DNA from: Siminovitchia terrae
GTDB lineage: Bacteria > Bacillota > Bacilli > Bacillales > Bacillaceae_C
Assembly (NCBI RefSeq): GCF_003605405.2
Contig: NZ_QYTW02000022.1
Location: forward strand, 26,582-90,581
Direction: 5' to 3'
DNA length: 64,000 bases
Shown: in pieces, positions 61,855 to 64,000 of the stretch
How positions within the stretch are numbered: the first letter of the stretch is position 1
Layout: each line of letters starts with the position of its first letter
The notes under the pieces: generated by a model
The model's input: the letters and a program-made list of their open reading frames with translations, nothing else
What the model was told of the DNA's origin: nothing
Databases searched by the model: none
Position numbers and translations under genes: made by a program

Positions 61855-62406
61855 ATGGAAGCAGATGATTGGCTGCAGTTGGCAACCTTTGCAGGAGGTT
61901 GCTTCTGGTGTATGGTGAAACCGTTTGATGAGATGCCTGGAATCAAGAAAGTCGTGTCGGGCTACACAGGAGGAACAATCGAAAATCCCACCTATGAGCA
62001 AGTCTGTTCAGGGGGGACTGGCCATACGGAAGCTGTACAAATCACCTTTGATTCGACAATCATTTCATACAGCAAACTTATTGAGCTATACTGGATGCAA
62101 ATCGATCCGACCGATGCAGAAGGACAATTTTATGACCGAGGAGATTCTTATCGCCCAGCCATTTTTTATCATAATGAAGAACAGAGGGCTCTTGCAGAGG
62201 AATCAAAGGAAAAGCTAGACGAAAGCGGGAAATTCTCTAAGCCTATCGTTGTAGCAATTGAACCTGCTAAGCCATTTTATGAAGCAGAAGAAGATCATCA
62301 GCATTTTTATCGAAAAAACCCTGAACGTTACACTGCTTATCAACACGGTTCAGGAAGAGCACAATTTATTGAGCGATATTGGGGTGAACACGATGAATCA
62401 AAATGA
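61855..62406 (+). CDS. msrA: Peptide methionine (S)-S-oxide reductase
   Basis: 183 residues. GGCFWC near 15-20 holds the catalytic cysteine; [18 protein letters not shown] and [18 protein letters not shown] are conserved MsrA blocks. Reduces the S form of oxidised methionine. Overlaps msrB by 14 nt and follows ypmS by 24 bp. Confidence 0.94.
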   Translation: MEADDWLQLATFAGGCFWCMVKPFDEMPGIKKVVSGYTGGTIENPTYEQVCSGGTGHTEAVQITFDSTIISYSKLIELYWMQIDPTDAEGQFYDRGDSYRPAIFYHNEEQRALAEESKEKLDESGKFSKPIVVAIEPAKPFYEAEEDHQHFYRKNPERYTAYQHGSGRAQFIERYWGEHDESK

Positions 62407-62818
62407 GCTTAAAAGTAAATTGACGCCGCTTCAATATGAAGTGACGCAAAATAATGGAACTGAGCCCCCTTTTCATAATAAATACTGGGATAACAAGGCA
62501 GAAGGAATATATGTAGATATAGTTTCAGGAGAACCCTTGTTCAGCTCAAAGGACCAATATGATGCCGGCTGCGGTTGGCCAAGCTTTACAAAGCCGATAG
62601 AAGAAAGTGAAATATTGGAAAAGCAGGATCTCACCCATGGCATGATAAGAACGGAAGTAAGAAGCAAGACCGCCGACTCCCATTTAGGACATGTGTTCCC
62701 AGATGGCCCCGGTCCTGCTGGGCTAAGGTACTGTATAAATTCTGCTGCTCTACGCTTCATCCCCAAAGAAAAACTGGAAGAGGAAGGATTCGGCGAATTT
62801 AAAAAGATATTTGAATAG
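62393..62818 (+). CDS. msrB: Peptide methionine (R)-S-oxide reductase
   Basis: 141 residues, separate from msrA. The catalytic cysteine lies in [22 protein letters not shown] and GCGWPSF are conserved. It lacks the two C-x2-C zinc pairs of other MsrB proteins, as does the B. subtilis form. The start at 62393 overlaps msrA. Confidence 0.94.
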   Translation: MNQNELKSKLTPLQYEVTQNNGTEPPFHNKYWDNKAEGIYVDIVSGEPLFSSKDQYDAGCGWPSFTKPIEESEILEKQDLTHGMIRTEVRSKTADSHLGHVFPDGPGPAGLRYCINSAALRFIPKEKLEEEGFGEFKKIFE

Positions 62819-62893
62819 CCTATAGCCCCTGAGCCATTATCCCTCATTTATTAAAAAAATAGGCAAAAGCACATGCGGTCCACAAAACACCTA

Positions 62894-62902
62894 CATAGTA
62901 TA
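62894..62902 (+). promoter_or_regulatory. Possible sigma-K -10 box before the YjcZ-like gene
   Basis: CATAGTATA matches CATAnnnTA, 42 bp before the start. No AC at the usual 16-17 bp upstream, so only tentative. Confidence 0.25.
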
Positions 62903-62943
62903 TGGATGAAGAGACTATAAGAAATGAAATGAGGAGTGATGAC

Positions 62944-63111
62944 ATGTACGGTGGATTCGGTGGATATGGCGGATTCGGTGGATGTGGATGCGGCGGCTTT
63001 GCAGGCCCAGCATATGGATATGGCGGAGGATTCGGATTTGGAGGCGGGTTTGCACTGATTGTTGTGCTGTTCATCCTGCTGGTCATTATTGGCGCATGCT
63101 GGTGTTTTTAA
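62944..63111 (+). CDS. YjcZ-family small sporulation/coat-associated protein
   Basis: 55 residues: a Gly-Tyr-Phe-rich head (MYGGFGGYGGFGGCGCGG) and a C-terminal membrane-like segment FALIVVLFILLVIIGACWCF, the hallmark of YjcZ-type small proteins found in many copies in sporeformers. The ATG at 62944 follows GAGGAG; a longer frame to 62902 is leader. Likely made in sporulation. Confidence 0.8.
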   Translation: MYGGFGGYGGFGGCGCGGFAGPAYGYGGGFGFGGGFALIVVLFILLVIIGACWCF

Positions 63112-63157
63112 AAATATAGGAGTAGAGACACGAAAGTGGAAATCTCTAAATAAGTGG

Positions 63158-63185
63158 GCCTCCTGAATAAATAGGGGGCTTTTTG
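63158..63185 (+). terminator. Terminator after the YjcZ-like gene
   Basis: GCCTCCT/AGGGGGC with wobble pairs, an 8-nt loop and TTTTT. Confidence 0.6.
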
Positions 63186-63244
63186 AAACGGATTATGCAT
63201 ACAATAATAGAAAGACAACCACTCTATATTTCAAGAGTTTTTTG

Positions 63245-63273
63245 TTTACATGAATAAGATAATCAGCTATATT
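63245..63273 (+). promoter_or_regulatory. Promoter of yozE
   Basis: TTTACA (63245-63250), exactly 17 bp, TATATT (63268-63273), 34 bp before the coding start. Confidence 0.6.
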
Positions 63274-63307
63274 GAATGAACAACAAAGCTGAAAGGCGTA
63301 TGTAGTC

Positions 63308-63535
63308 ATGAAGAAATCTTTTTATCACTTTTTACTTAAATACCGGCAGCCGGATTCAAGAGATTATTTAAGCTCTTTTGCAGAAGAAGTATATAAGGAT
63401 CATGGCTTTCCAAAAGATTCATTGGATTACTATGAAATCAGTGATTACCTTGAATTGAATGGAAGCTACCAAACAACGCTGTCGGTCTTCGATGAAGCTT
63501 GGGAATTGTATCTGGAAGCAGAGAACAAAAAATAG
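63308..63535 (+). CDS. yozE: UPF0346 protein YozE
   Basis: 75 residues, all helical, with the family pattern SFYHFLLKYR at the start and FPKDSLDYYEISDYLE in the middle. YozE-like proteins are small DNA-binding-like helical folds of unknown function. AAAGG lies about 13 nt before the ATG. Confidence 0.85.
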   Translation: MKKSFYHFLLKYRQPDSRDYLSSFAEEVYKDHGFPKDSLDYYEISDYLELNGSYQTTLSVFDEAWELYLEAENKK

Positions 63536-63558
63536 AAAAATAAAAGGAGCGGAATGAA

Positions 63559-63729
63559 ATGCGTGAAATCGATGTGTTTATTGATACAGAAGAAATTGCT
63601 GATTTTTTTTACCAAGAACTCATCAAAAGGGGTTTCATTCCTGCAGAAGACGAGATTAGGGAGCTAGCGGATATTACGTTCGAGTATTTATTGAAAAAAG
63701 ATATCATTGCTGAAGAATGGGATGAATGA
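63559..63729 (+). CDS. yozD: Small acidic protein YozD-like
   Basis: 56 residues, begins MREIDVFIDTEEIADFFYQE and is very acidic, with a helical TFEYLLKKDIIAEEW tail. AAAGGAG is 9 nt before the ATG at 63559; an out-of-frame ATG at 63554 is not used. Size, sequence feel and place after yozE match B. subtilis YozD. Function unknown. Confidence 0.75.
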   Translation: MREIDVFIDTEEIADFFYQELIKRGFIPAEDEIRELADITFEYLLKKDIIAEEWDE

Positions 63730-63743
63730 TCGATAAAAAAAGC

Positions 63744-64000
63744 GCAAGGCGCCCGTTTAGCGACGTACAAACTGCGCCAACAGGATGTTGGTGCGTCGAC
63801 GTTGCCACAGGAAGTGGCGATTTTGGTCGACGATCCTTCAATTGAGATAAAGGAAAACGAAGTGCGAGAGTGCCCGCTTATCGGCGACCAAGCATAAGAC
63901 GAGCGCTGAAGAAGGCGGAGTTTGCCTTCAGCAGCGATTGGCTTATGACATCGAGCCGATGGCACTCACAGCCAGACAACACTGCGAAGAATGCAGGCTC
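63744..64000. repeat. Family A dispersed repeat, copy 7 (runs off the window)
   Basis: Starts GCGCAAGGCGCCCGTTTAGCGACGTAC and carries CAGGATG at 63781 (arms GCGCCAAC/GTTGGTGCG) and CAGGAAG at 63808 (GCCAC/GTGGC), 27 nt apart as in copies 1 and 3. The 39-bp block at 63844-63882 is shared with copy 4. A larger GCTGAAGAAGGC/GCCTTCAGC hairpin follows. The end lies beyond 64000. Confidence 0.75.

Overview
The window is chromosomal DNA of a spore-forming member of the Bacillaceae. The evidence is a B-type RNase P RNA, bacillithiol synthesis genes (bshA, bshB1), a T-box leader, strong AGGAGG ribosome sites with frequent TTG and GTG starts, spore-coat genes (cotD-like, yppG-like, YjcZ-like) and a gene order that follows the Bacillus subtilis aroB-ypi-qcr-ypj-pan-ponA-yppC-gpsB-rnpB region with insertions and losses. 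No prophage, complete insertion sequence, CRISPR array, tRNA or rRNA was found.

Layout. 1-472 is a terminator and a tandem repeat. 494-4330 holds aroB and ypiA/ypiB/ypiF. 4369-6594 is the qcrABC cytochrome bc operon with its promoter and terminator. 6608-8791 holds ypjA, ypjB and a membrane zinc peptidase, followed by a reverse-strand YitT-family gene. 9929-15103 is a tight run of ypjD, dapB, bshB1, bshA, cca and birA. panB and panC (15388-17417) are split by a repeat. dinG, ypmB, aspB, dnaD and nth follow to 24059. 24060-24787 is a gene-free stretch with a 21-bp periodic array and a possible IS remnant. ponA and recU are on the minus strand. 28219-33604 is the yppC-yppG, small heat-shock/coat, gpsB, rnpB region. 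33687-36296 has a carboxypeptidase and an EamA transporter. 36425-43216 is an aromatic amino-acid block: DAHP synthase on the minus strand, then T-box, aroC, hisC, tyrA and EPSP synthase. After it come a type III polyketide synthase with its methyltransferase, a double dynamin, a rhodanese, a frameshifted 5'-3' exonuclease, two RNase H-like genes, cspD, mntR, fhs, ypgR, brxA, a secreted PPEP-like protease, thyA-dfrA, DegV, ypmR-ypmS, msrA-msrB, a YjcZ-like gene, yozE and yozD.

The intergenic DNA is the unusual part. Two repeat families dominate. Family A is a variable composite repeat (about seven sites). Two of its copies carry tandem 58-bp units in which CAGGANG sits in the loop of short hairpins with changing stems; this resembles the CsrA-binding hairpins of E. 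coli CsrB, although no Bacillus CsrB-type RNA is known to me. Family B is a sharply bounded, strongly structured repeat of about 195 bp. It occurs four times between 39.4 and 55.5 kb, always in the same orientation and always starting at TTTAAC, which suggests a non-autonomous IS200/IS605-type element. A 23-codon reverse-strand membrane-peptide gene with a good ribosome site lies between brxA and the PPEP-like gene.

Function. Most genes are core metabolism or cell-envelope housekeeping: aromatic amino acids, lysine, pantothenate, biotin ligation, bacillithiol, folate/one-carbon (fhs, thyA, dfrA), respiration (qcr), peptidoglycan (ponA, gpsB, ypiAB) and DNA repair (dinG, nth, recU). Starts were chosen from Shine-Dalgarno spacing and family alignment from memory; no database search was run.
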